Positions 16,289-24,448 of a DNA stretch of 64,000 nt are shown here, one piece after another. A program made the translations under genes and the position numbers. Below the pieces are notes generated by a model, which was not told where the DNA came from, did no database searches, and saw only the letters and a list, made by a program, of their open reading frames with translations. Origin of the DNA: JANXQZ01 sp038225555 (GTDB lineage Bacteria > Acidobacteriota > Terriglobia > Bryobacterales > Bryobacteraceae). Every line of letters begins with the position of its first letter. The stretch's first letter is position 1. Where the stretch lies: positions 1 to 64,000 of the forward strand of contig JBBRRB010000023.1 in assembly GCA_038225555.1 (NCBI GenBank), written 5' to 3'.

Positions 16289-16580
16289 GGTACCTGCTCG
16301 ATACAAGTGTCGTGCTGAGGCAATGATAAGCCCCGAGAGTCTGTCTGCCGCAATTCGGGAAGCGATCGTGTCTGGTCCAAACGTTTTAAGCGTGATCACG
16401 CACTGGGAGGTGCGATCCTCGCGCTTGGTGGAATGCAGCTATTTCCGATTTCGACGCGATTCCTCTGCCACTGCGGCCCGAGCACATGGCCGAGGTTTCA
16501 ATCTCCCGCCGATCGACCAGGATCCGTTCGACTGTGTGCTGATTGGGGTCACTCCTCCATTGGTCAAAACTGCCCGTTAA
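16287..16580 (+). pseudogene. Decayed PIN-domain (VapC-type) toxin
   Basis: Across several frames the DNA encodes the order of a VapC toxin: YLLDTSVVLRQ-like start (LLDTS carries the first catalytic Asp), then ISPESLSAAIREAI, GPNVLSVITHWEV, a frameshift, RPEHMAEV, another frameshift, and LPPIDQDPFDCVLIG (DPFD is the hallmark C-terminal PIN motif). No initiating ATG remains and at least two frameshifts are present, so it cannot make an intact toxin. It is the second dead toxin module between tssK and DUF3626. Confidence 0.6.
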
Positions 16581-16814
16581 GGCATTCACCCGATACTTGT
16601 GTCATGGGGTAGAGCTGTCGTGTCACCAGGGGCCATTTGACTGCGCCTGGGAAACTTGGCCGCGCCACGCGGTCCTTGTTCTGCCGGGCAAAAGGGGCCA
16701 ACTTCCGGTTAGCCGACCAGTCGGACGGAATAAGGCGGCACATCGAACCATGCCGTGCGATACGGATCACCGAACCGGATCCCGGGTTTTGGTGGGGACT
16801 CGGGGAACGGGACT

Positions 16815-17933
16815 TCAATGTTGAATCCGGCCGCCGAAGTGTACCATCACGTGCCAGAGTTGTCTGAGCAGCCGGAGCACATCCCAGTAATCGCCCCACT
16901 CGCTCCACTGCCCTGGGTTGTGGTGTAGCGAGGCTGCGGCTTGTCCGATCAGCACAGCGTCCACAACCCCGCTCGGGCCGGCGACGCGCTGCGCGAACCT
17001 TGGCATCGCCGGTCCGCGAAAGTCATCTGGTACGTCGCGAACCGAGAGCCGGAATCCACAATGCCACTGCAACTCAAATCCGTACTTATCCGCGAGTTCG
17101 TTCAGCATTCGCCCTGTAGCCGTGCCCTCGAAAGCCGGGTCCGCCACCAACAACTCAACATCTCGGTTTAGTACGACGGGGCCGTGAACTTGGGCCTCCA
17201 CTCCCGTATCTAACACACGTCCTGGCTCGCCACTCGACGGGTTCGGCCGAGGGTTGCACAAACTCTTGCCAAGATCGCAGAACCGGCCCACGGTAATGCC
17301 CGGAACGCCAAGTGTCGGCGCACGAAACGGAGGCCAGTCAGGTGCAGCCATACCGCCGTTCTCAATTTCGGAAAGCAGTGCCGCCATGACGCTATGGGGT
17401 TTCGCCAGGGTGCCCGAGCGATCACTGGCCTGCGGGTGTTCGCTGCCCATGAATGTAATGGAAGTCCGTGCGCCCACGTCACGGAGGACGAAATAACACG
17501 ATCCGAACCGCGGCGCCGGCCCGTCAGGGAGTCGAACCAGCTCGAGTGATCCGTATTTGGGGCGCTCTGAAGCCAATACGCCCTCGGCGTGATACGCTCC
17601 TCCAAACAACGTACGCTCCCACATATCCCGCTCGCCGGCCGGAAAAGCCGTCGGGCTCCCGCCCGAGAGTCCGGTTTCGAACTGATTTCGGTACACACCG
17701 TCCCTGAGAAGACGCTCAGCCACACTGGCTGCCTCATAACCAAGCCGATCGGGATGGAAGTGGAGCGCGATCCGGGCGTGTTGCCGGACCAATTCAACTA
17801 CTGCGTGGTACGTTCCCAGTCCATAGCCTGCGCGTTCGAAGATGCCAACTATGGATCGAAGCGAGTCGGACTCTCTTGCGTCCGCCGTCGCCTCTACGTA
17901 CCGTAGCGCTGCGGATTGTGGGGCCGAAAGCAT
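16815..17933 (-). CDS. DUF3626 family protein
   Basis: A 372-residue protein of unknown function. Similarity to DUF3626 rests on ALHFHPDRLG near residue 55, GVYRNQFETGLSGGSPTAFP followed by WERTLFGGAYH, and the C-terminal VLRLLRQLWHVMVHFG block. The histidine/acidic motifs (HFHPDR) recall metal-dependent hydrolases, but no activity is established. No signal peptide or membrane segment. It stands alone: the DNA on its 3' side is toxin debris, and on its 5' side about 290 nt contain no supported gene. Confidence 0.75.
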   Translation of the reverse strand: MLSAPQSAALRYVEATADARESDSLRSIVGIFERAGYGLGTYHAVVELVRQHARIALHFHPDRLGYEAASVAERLLRDGVYRNQFETGLSGGSPTAFPAGERDMWERTLFGGAYHAEGVLASERPKYGSLELVRLPDGPAPRFGSCYFVLRDVGARTSITFMGSEHPQASDRSGTLAKPHSVMAALLSEIENGGMAAPDWPPFRAPTLGVPGITVGRFCDLGKSLCNPRPNPSSGEPGRVLDTGVEAQVHGPVVLNRDVELLVADPAFEGTATGRMLNELADKYGFELQWHCGFRLSVRDVPDDFRGPAMPRFAQRVAGPSGVVDAVLIGQAAASLHHNPGQWSEWGDYWDVLRLLRQLWHVMVHFGGRIQH

Positions 17934-18227
17934 GCAACCCCCAGTGGAAAATCGTTGGCGGTCTCCTCTACCTTAGACACCCAAGAAGCAAAAATCAACG
18001 GCTCAGCAAGCACGAAGACCTTTGCATGCTCCCGGTCGCTCCTGGATGACGGGCTATCTGGAAGTTGAGGCCGCTGGCCACTAAGGCCAGACACGGGCAT
18101 AGAGCCCGATGCGCTTTCCCCCCCTGTCCAAAAACCCCTTGCGATCGGAGGTAGAAACACGACGCTTTTCTGGGTGTTCGGCATGCTCAATACGCAGGAG
18201 CGCGGTTCCGAGTAATCCGTTGAAAAT
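17934..18227. other. Non-coding gap between DUF3626 and the secreted-protein operon
   Basis: Only a 98-codon minus-strand frame overlapping the DUF3626 start is open; it lacks a ribosome site and recognisable similarity. The gap probably contains the DUF3626 promoter and the 3' end of the operon to the right. Confidence 0.4.
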
Positions 18228-18956
18228 TCACTCCTCGAAAGTGAAGTACCGAGTGGCGCGGTGATTGTTCAGGGTAGCCGCCGCGGTAATCTCAATTGGA
18301 CTCCGCCCCGTATTCCTATCGACAATGATCAATACTGTTCCATCCGCCGCTGACACTTCCTGGAACCGGTCGAGGTCCTCGGCCTTTCCTGAACGCTTGA
18401 TCGCTTGAACCGTAAGCTGCACCGGCACTCCGCCGATGGGCTTCCCTGTCCCGTTTTCCACGCGAAAGCGAAAGCGTCTTCGCCCGCCAGGTTTCGAAGC
18501 GGACTGCGGTCCTGGATCGAGCAACGGCACTGCCGAAATTTCCATGCCCTCCTGCGAGTCTGATCGATTCTCCACGCCCAGGTTCATCTGCAAAATGGAA
18601 GCGTTCGCAGATTTCCCGTCTTTCACCGCCAGAACCCGGATCTCCACTTGCCCGTCCCCGATCACCGGCCTTACGCGAGGAGCCGCCACCGTGCCCGAAT
18701 CGTCAGTAAGCGCTTGCGCTATCGGGCCTTCGCCGGCGAAATCCACCGATGGACCCGCCGCCGGCGCGGTGAAAACGACCAACACCCCAGGCACGGGCAT
18801 TCCAGCCGAGTTCATTACTCGCACCACGGGCGACGCCGAATTCCCTAAAACAGCGTTGTTGTTGGCACCGCTGCCGCGCACCACTTGGATCACGAGGTCG
18901 GGAGCGGCGGCCCATGCCAAAGTTCCAAACAGAAGCAACCCGGCTGCTCGCATCAA
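18228..18956 (-). CDS. Secreted protein with invasin-like (Big_1-type) repeat
   Basis: A 242-residue protein with a cleavable signal peptide (AAGLLLFGTLAWAAA). The mature part opens with strand-rich sequence PVVRVMNSAGMPVPGVLVVF followed by TDDSGTVAAPRV, the pattern of Big_1/carboxypeptidase-like Ig domains. A second similar unit follows (FRVENGTGKPIGGVPVQLTV, SAADGTVLIIVD). It is the last gene of a three-gene operon and overlaps the stop of the TPR/PEGA gene by 4 nt. The location would be periplasmic or surface. No lipobox, so it is not an obvious TssJ. Confidence 0.6.
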   Translation of the reverse strand: MMRAAGLLLFGTLAWAAAPDLVIQVVRGSGANNNAVLGNSASPVVRVMNSAGMPVPGVLVVFTAPAAGPSVDFAGEGPIAQALTDDSGTVAAPRVRPVIGDGQVEIRVLAVKDGKSANASILQMNLGVENRSDSQEGMEISAVPLLDPGPQSASKPGGRRRFRFRVENGTGKPIGGVPVQLTVQAIKRSGKAEDLDRFQEVSAADGTVLIIVDRNTGRSPIEITAAATLNNHRATRYFTFEE

Positions 18957-20737
18957 GGTTTGCTGCCTAGCGAAAGCTGGACTCCATCGCCGTCCTTGAT
19001 CGATTGCACCTTCTCGACAATCGCGCCTTCAAACTGGACGCCAATTATGTGCTCGCCTTCCTTTAGAGTGATTCTGGCCGGCGTGACCTTGTCTGTCTTC
19101 TGGCCGTCCACATAGATGGCCGACCCAGGCTGCCCGCTCGTGATGTAAGCGATCCCTTGCTTGGGTTCGAAAACCCAGTCGAGGGGTGGCGTAGACATGT
19201 TCCGCTCCACATTGAGTATCTTGAGAACCTCGCGGTATCCGGCCAAGCTCGCTTTCATGTCGTGGCGTCCCGATCGCAAGGGCGCTTGGCAGGGAGTGGT
19301 GCAGGCAGTGGACGGGTCGTTATCGAAGATGGCGATTGCGCCCGGTGGCTGACTGGTTACTGGAACGCCGCCAGCCGAAGACAGCGGTTCCGGACGCGGC
19401 ATGGGCTTAACGGGACGTGCTGGAGGAGGCGCGGCGGGCTGCTCCACTTCAGGTGGAACCACTGGCGCGGGCGTCTCCGTGGGAGGCTGAGCAGGCGCGG
19501 CGACTTCGACATTTTTTCGGTATAAGGCAAAAATACTCTCGGTGGATAAATAGCCAACTTCGGGTGCGCTTAAATCGGTGTCTCTGTCGCCCAAGCTGAT
19601 AAATGGGGTGGCGTCTTCCAGCAGCGCCGGTGCTGGTTTAACGGCAAGTCTCATCTGAGGTGAAGTTAGATCGCCTACCAATTTTGCGATGTGTTTCGCC
19701 AAATCTGGAATCGGAGCTTCCGCAGGACCGGTTCCTTCGCCCGTCCCCATGCGGGTTGCATCGCTTGAGATCGCGCTTAACTCCTTCAACATCGCAGCCG
19801 CTTTCTGGCTGTATTCGGGAGGACCGATTTGCCGGAGACGCGCGAGCGTCTGAACGGCCAGCGGAATCTGGTCGGCCATGAGGAAAGCGGTGGCCGACTG
19901 CATCCCCACCTGCGCGCGGCCAGGACTCAGCTCCCATGCGCTGGCGTAAAGCTTGGCGGCCGGCTCGTACTCCTGCTTTTCCCACGTGAGATCGGCGTTG
20001 GCAAGAAGATCCTCGAACATAGCCTCGCGTTTGGCTAGCTCCGCCGACGAGAGCAGCGCCGAACGGCGGGCGGCGGGAGCAAGACGGCTGGCCGCGTCGA
20101 GCGCCTTTGAGCTTTCGGCGTAATGCCCCAGGGAAGCTTCGAGAGTGCCTCTCAGCGCTTGCGCCTCCCACCGCGAGGCGTCCTTCTTGGTCAGCCGCTT
20201 TAAAGACTCCAAGGCCAAAACACTGTCTTGGGAGTTCTTCAACACTTCCAGAAAGTCCGTGTCGAACAGGCGTCGGCGTTTTCCTTCCGCCGTCGATTCG
20301 AGCGACGCCAACAGTTGGACTCGCTCCAATTCGCTGGCTGCCAGTTTCGCGATTTCGGGGTCATGGTCCACCTGCGACACCTCTTTATAGAAAGCGATAG
20401 AGTCGTCCCATCGCTCGCTCATTGCGCAGATCAAACCCAGATTGTAAAGAGCCTTTCCGTAAGCGGGGTCCCGCTTTGCCGCGATCAGCAGCAGATTGAT
20501 TACACGGTCCTTGCTCGCCTTCTTCGAGGCCGCTTGATTTGCAGCCTTGAGAGCCGCGACAGCAGCTTCGTGGCGGCTGCTATACAGCGCTGCGGGATCG
20601 GTGGAAGGCGTCAAGGCCTGCTGCGCCTTCACCTGCCTCTCGCCCCCGAGATGGGGCGGTTCGAACACCTTCTGCGCGACGGCTGTCACGGCCGCGAAAG
20701 CCGCGATTCCGATAATACACGTTAGACGCATCGGCAT
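18953..20737 (-). CDS. Secreted TPR protein with C-terminal PEGA domains
   Basis: A 594-residue protein. Signal peptide (LTCIIGIAAFAAVTAVAQ), then helical TPR repeats (about 40-330; e.g. YGKALYNLGLICAMSERWDD), a Pro-rich linker (about 400-450) and two PEGA-type units (GAIAIFDNDPSTACTTPCQA, later GSAIYVDGQKTDKVTPARIT). PEGA units are small surface or periplasmic beta domains. It overlaps the downstream gene by 4 nt (ATGA) and follows the 798-residue TPR gene by 3 nt, so the three genes form one operon. The operon lies between tssK and tssB; a role in the T6SS envelope interface is only inferred from position. Confidence 0.65.
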   Translation of the reverse strand: MPMRLTCIIGIAAFAAVTAVAQKVFEPPHLGGERQVKAQQALTPSTDPAALYSSRHEAAVAALKAANQAASKKASKDRVINLLLIAAKRDPAYGKALYNLGLICAMSERWDDSIAFYKEVSQVDHDPEIAKLAASELERVQLLASLESTAEGKRRRLFDTDFLEVLKNSQDSVLALESLKRLTKKDASRWEAQALRGTLEASLGHYAESSKALDAASRLAPAARRSALLSSAELAKREAMFEDLLANADLTWEKQEYEPAAKLYASAWELSPGRAQVGMQSATAFLMADQIPLAVQTLARLRQIGPPEYSQKAAAMLKELSAISSDATRMGTGEGTGPAEAPIPDLAKHIAKLVGDLTSPQMRLAVKPAPALLEDATPFISLGDRDTDLSAPEVGYLSTESIFALYRKNVEVAAPAQPPTETPAPVVPPEVEQPAAPPPARPVKPMPRPEPLSSAGGVPVTSQPPGAIAIFDNDPSTACTTPCQAPLRSGRHDMKASLAGYREVLKILNVERNMSTPPLDWVFEPKQGIAYITSGQPGSAIYVDGQKTDKVTPARITLKEGEHIIGVQFEGAIVEKVQSIKDGDGVQLSLGSKP

Positions 20738-20740
20738 TTC

Positions 20741-23137
20741 CTACTCGCGAAACAGGACGCGCCGGTTGCGCCCGTCGATGGAGGCATCATTCTCGCAGAC
20801 AGCCTCGGCTAGCCGGTCGCCATCGTATTTGTAGTCGATCTTACTGCTCTTTCCTTGGAAATGCACAGTTTCTCCGGTGATGCGTTCGCCGGCATAGTGC
20901 ATTTCGCGGCGATACTCTCCGGTGCCGCGCTCCGTGATCGCGACGAGGCGAGTCCCTTGCCATTCGAAGTCGAACGCGTGCGGCGCCCCGCCTTTCACCT
21001 GGATTTCCTTAGCCGAGCGAAGACGGCCAGTAGCGTCGTATTCGGCGATAAACGTGTGAATGCCGGTCCACACGAACGGGTGGAAATAGGGATTCCCCGC
21101 AACCACGGTAGCCACGCGCTTGCCGGTCAGCCGTTCCACCATGTAGGGATTCAAGGTCGGATGATTGAACAGCGCGAAGTAGGTCCCCGCTCCGGTGCCG
21201 ACGGTGCCTTCGGGTGTGAGTTTGGGTGCCGGGGGCTCCTCTTTCTCTTTGGCGAACGGCTCGGTCCCGATGCGCCTCACGGCTTTCCCATTCGGGAAAT
21301 AATCGAAGTAAATCTTGGAGTTCGTCTCGCCCGGGGCCGCGGTCACCGTGTCCACGGAGGCGAGCAAACCGTTTCTCCACTCAAAGGTCGTGGTCTGTTT
21401 GCGCGAAGAGCGAACCTCGACCGGCTTGGCATTGGGCATGAGACTCACGGGGCAGTAAAAGGACTGCGAATTGTATCCGCTGAACCAGTTCGGCTTGCCC
21501 TTCGGCTCGGTTGGTTTGGCGGAGACGATCGGGAGAACGCCAAAAACGTCGGCTCGCTGTTTGGCGTCGGCATTGAGAGACAGCGAATTTTTCAAATAGC
21601 GGCTCAGAAAATCGGCTGCGTCTTTTTCGTTCCGTAGAATCGCGGAGTTAAATCCGGCATGGTAGAGAAAGTAGGTATCTTCCGGGTTCATCTGCACGCC
21701 GGATCGGGCCGCCTGCGTCGCTTTGGCGTAGTCCCCGACGGCTTCCGCCTGGGTGATCTCAGCCGTGCGATTCTCCGTATCCTTCTTCAGCTCCACTAGG
21801 ATTTTGTTGCGCAGGTCTTGACCTTGCAGGATGTCGTTCTCCGCATTGACCACCCGGTCGTAATTATTCAGCGTCTCGAGGGCTCTTGGATATTCTTTCC
21901 GCGCCTGAAACAGCTTCGCCTTTAACAGTAGAATGCGGGGAGAATCCTTATCCAGAGCCTCGGCGGCCGCGATTTGGGACTCTGCCTCCTCCCACTTGCG
22001 TTCTGTTATGGCGCTCTCTGCGAAGGCGATGCTCCGATTGATTCGATTTTGCTGAGCGGATTTCACATCGATCGGCTTCTGCTTGACGAGAGCGGCATGG
22101 GCGCGAGCTTCCTCGAACCGGACGGTCTCAAGCAACCCCTCGGCTTCTTTATCGCTGGGATTGCGCAAGAGTGCGAGCTTGACCTCGCGCAGCGCCGGAA
22201 GATACTGTTTCTCCTGATGCAGGCGCTTGGCTTCCGTCAAGTGAAAAACAGCGCTCTCGCGAAATGATTTCTCCCGCAATTCGCGAATCTGTTCGAAGGA
22301 GTTGTCAAATCGTTCGAACTCGCCGTATTTGTCGATAAACGGGTCCCAAAGTTCCCCGGCGCCAAACGCTCGCAGGATGGCGGCCCGACGATCAAGCCAG
22401 GCTTTCCTTCCGCGCAGTTGGTCGCGGGCATTCTTTTGTTCGGCGTCCGCCGGGAACGCCTTCTGCGAAACGTCCGCGAAACGCAGCCCTTGTTCGATCT
22501 CCGAATATTTGGTGATTCCCGCGTTGGCTTGAGCGATCGCCGGCTCCATCGCCCCTAGCAGCATTAGTTTAAGCTTTGACGATGCCGGTTCGGAGGCTGT
22601 CCCCGCCACGGCTACAAGCAATGACATGCGCTCTTCAAATCCCGTGAAATTAGCTCCGTCCATCAAAAACTCGGCCGCGACCTCGCTTGGCTCCGAGCCG
22701 GGCAGGATCGCAAACACTTCGCTCACGTTGACGTCTGCGCCTTTGGAACCCTTATCGCTCTGAAGCTGCAACCGGGCCGACGACCACAAGCTTGCATAAC
22801 TGGCGGAACCCTTGATCGACGCGCCATCTGGAGCGACCGGGGCCCAGTCGGTCCCACTCCGGTATGCCAGAAACCCGCCCGTGTGAGTCCGCAAAGCGAT
22901 TCTTCCGATTGGTTCGACGGCAAGTTTTTTATAATCGTCGGCGCGCACTTCGGTCTGTCCGGCCGTGCCCAGGCGGATTTTGGTCTTTCCGTTGATGGAT
23001 ATCTTTTCGGCGGAATCGAACCGCCATCCGGCGCTTTCGGAATGCATGATCACGACCAGCGTCCCGGCCACCGCCCCGGGCGCGAGGCCCAGCGTCGCGA
23101 GAAGCACAGCCGCCATTTGAATTCCGCGCTCGAACAT
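20741..23137 (-). CDS. Large secreted TPR protein, unknown function
   Basis: About 798 residues from the ATG at 23137, preceded by a GGGGGA site; an upstream in-frame extension lacks a signal peptide and is rejected. Signal peptide (MAAVLLATLGLAPGAVA), a strand-rich N-terminal domain (30-170), a TPR-rich middle (about 290-500; e.g. LAEAKRLHQEKQYLPALREVK shape) and a strand-rich C-terminus with repeats ending in FDFEWQGTRLVAITERG and IDYKYDGDRLAEAV, reminiscent of YD/RHS-like units. First gene of the three-gene secreted operon. No enzyme motif seen. Confidence 0.6.
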   Translation of the reverse strand: MFERGIQMAAVLLATLGLAPGAVAGTLVVIMHSESAGWRFDSAEKISINGKTKIRLGTAGQTEVRADDYKKLAVEPIGRIALRTHTGGFLAYRSGTDWAPVAPDGASIKGSASYASLWSSARLQLQSDKGSKGADVNVSEVFAILPGSEPSEVAAEFLMDGANFTGFEERMSLLVAVAGTASEPASSKLKLMLLGAMEPAIAQANAGITKYSEIEQGLRFADVSQKAFPADAEQKNARDQLRGRKAWLDRRAAILRAFGAGELWDPFIDKYGEFERFDNSFEQIRELREKSFRESAVFHLTEAKRLHQEKQYLPALREVKLALLRNPSDKEAEGLLETVRFEEARAHAALVKQKPIDVKSAQQNRINRSIAFAESAITERKWEEAESQIAAAEALDKDSPRILLLKAKLFQARKEYPRALETLNNYDRVVNAENDILQGQDLRNKILVELKKDTENRTAEITQAEAVGDYAKATQAARSGVQMNPEDTYFLYHAGFNSAILRNEKDAADFLSRYLKNSLSLNADAKQRADVFGVLPIVSAKPTEPKGKPNWFSGYNSQSFYCPVSLMPNAKPVEVRSSRKQTTTFEWRNGLLASVDTVTAAPGETNSKIYFDYFPNGKAVRRIGTEPFAKEKEEPPAPKLTPEGTVGTGAGTYFALFNHPTLNPYMVERLTGKRVATVVAGNPYFHPFVWTGIHTFIAEYDATGRLRSAKEIQVKGGAPHAFDFEWQGTRLVAITERGTGEYRREMHYAGERITGETVHFQGKSSKIDYKYDGDRLAEAVCENDASIDGRNRRVLFRE

Positions 23138-23271
23138 ACTGAATCCCCCGGCAAGCGATATGACATTATGCCGTTTTGGACAGTTTTCCGCAAGCGGGTA
23201 AGCTGCCGGGAGGGAGCGGAGGCGCATTGATCAGTGGGGTCGGCATCGCGGGAATTTCTTAACGGGCATTC

Positions 23272-23291
23272 TTTATTGTGCATACAATAAA
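23272..23291. promoter_or_regulatory. Palindromic operator at the start of the brnTA operon
   Basis: TTTATTGT and ACAATAAA are perfect inverted arms around a GCAT spacer; the last base is the A of the BrnT start codon. BrnA antitoxins repress their own operon by binding an inverted repeat at the promoter, so this is the likely operator. Confidence 0.6.
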
Positions 23292-23569
23292 TGTTGAGGA
23301 TAGAGTTCGATGCGAACAAGAGTCAGCACAACGGCAGAGAACGCCGCCTGCCGTTCACAATGGCCAGCGAATTCGATTTCTCGACGGCCTTGGTCGCCGA
23401 AGACCGGCGTAGCGACTATCCCGAACGCCGTTTTGTTGCACTAGGGCAAATTGGGCGGAGGTTGCATGTCATGTGTTTCACGCCGATAGCAGACGGCATC
23501 AGAGTGATTAGCTTACGCAAGGCAAACTCAAGAGAGGTTAAAACTTATGGCGAAGAAAAGTCTCACTAA
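23291..23569 (+). CDS. brnT: BrnT-family ribonuclease toxin
   Basis: A 92-residue toxin of the BrnT (RelE-like fold) family: RIEFDANKSQHN at the start, the centre ERRFVALGQIGRRLHVMCFT, and the C-terminus RVISLRKANSREVKTY. It is full length for the family (about 90-95). Its 3' end overlaps the antitoxin start by 23 nt, the usual toxin-first order of brnTA operons. The toxin cleaves RNA and is neutralised by BrnA; both parts look intact. It lies 156 nt upstream of tssB, in the same orientation. Confidence 0.88.
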   Translation: MLRIEFDANKSQHNGRERRLPFTMASEFDFSTALVAEDRRSDYPERRFVALGQIGRRLHVMCFTPIADGIRVISLRKANSREVKTYGEEKSH

Positions 23570-23813
23570 CCACGAGGGCGAAGTCAGGGAATTGACCCAC
23601 GACGATATCGCCGAGATGAAGCCATTCAAAGAGGCCTTCCCCGAATTGCACGAAAGCTGGAAGCGAAGCCGGGGACGCCCGCGCAAGGAACAACCCAAGC
23701 AGCGGCTCACTCTCCGCCTTGACGTTGATATCGTAGCCTGGCTAAAGCAGATGGGGACCGGATATCAGACGCGCATCAATACCATTCTGCGCGAAGCGAT
23801 GAAACAGAGGTAA
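23547..23813 (+). CDS. brnA: BrnA-family antitoxin
   Basis: An 88-residue antitoxin. The N-terminal half (LTHDDIAEMKPFKEAFPEL) wraps the toxin in known BrnTA complexes; the C-terminal ribbon-helix-helix (QRLTLRLDVDIVAWLKQMG, then YQTRINTILREAM) binds DNA. AGAGAGG lies upstream of the ATG within brnT. It would autorepress through the palindrome at 23272-23291. Confidence 0.88.
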   Translation: MAKKSLTNHEGEVRELTHDDIAEMKPFKEAFPELHESWKRSRGRPRKEQPKQRLTLRLDVDIVAWLKQMGTGYQTRINTILREAMKQR

Positions 23814-23969
23814 GAAGATCGGAGCGGGCAAATGTCGAAATCGCGTTTGGTTTCGCAACAGTGAGACATTCTCCTGTGGATAAAACAAATACGCCGATTT
23901 TGATGGACGGAACGTTGTGAGCTATGATATTCTCTCACCAAATGGCGGCAGGAGTATGGCCGCCGACAT

Positions 23970-24446
23970 ATGCCTTTTGAAAGCACTCAAAGCGTCCTGA
24001 AGCGCGTCCGCAAGCCTCGCGTGCATATCACTTATAACGTCGAGACGGGCGGTGCCATTGAGAAAAGAGAATTGCCGCTCGTGGTCGGCGTCCTGGCGGA
24101 TTTATCGGGAGACCGGGATAGCAGCCTCCCTGTGGGCCAAGCTCTTCCTAAAGCCAAAGACCGAAAATTCATCAAGATCGATCGCGACGACTTCGATAAA
24201 GTCATGGCGAAAATCAAACCTCGAGTGGTTCTGAAAGACCTGGAGAGTGCTCCCAGCGCGGTCCTGAACTTCGAAAAGCTCTCCGACTTCAACCCCGAAA
24301 ACGTGGTCCAGAAGATACCGGAACTCAAGGAGTTGCTCGACCAGCGCACCAAGTTGTCGAACCTGCGCGGCAGGCTGGACGGGAACGATTTGCTGGACGA
24401 AAAGCTGCAGGAATATCAACGCGCCAACCGCCGGGAGAATACTTGA
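23970..24446 (+). CDS. tssB: T6SS sheath small subunit TssB
   Basis: A 158-residue sheath protein (VipA/TssB). It shows RVHITYNVETGGAIEKRELP, VGVLADLSGDRD, FIKIDRDDFDKVM and the C-terminal helix ELLDQRTKLSNLRGRLDGND, all typical. With TssC it forms the contractile sheath. The stop overlaps the region of the tssC start. First gene of the plus-strand T6SS operon; a GGAG sits about 16 nt before the ATG, a rather long spacing. Length is normal for the family. Confidence 0.95.
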   Translation: MPFESTQSVLKRVRKPRVHITYNVETGGAIEKRELPLVVGVLADLSGDRDSSLPVGQALPKAKDRKFIKIDRDDFDKVMAKIKPRVVLKDLESAPSAVLNFEKLSDFNPENVVQKIPELKELLDQRTKLSNLRGRLDGNDLLDEKLQEYQRANRRENT

Positions 24447-24448
24447 CA

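Noticed and set aside
17894..18190. 98-codon minus-strand frame upstream of DUF3626
   Set aside because: No ribosome site and no similarity that I recognise; overlaps the DUF3626 start.
20855..21637. 260-codon plus-strand frame within the large TPR gene
   Set aside because: Antisense shadow of a gene with signal peptide and good coding pattern.
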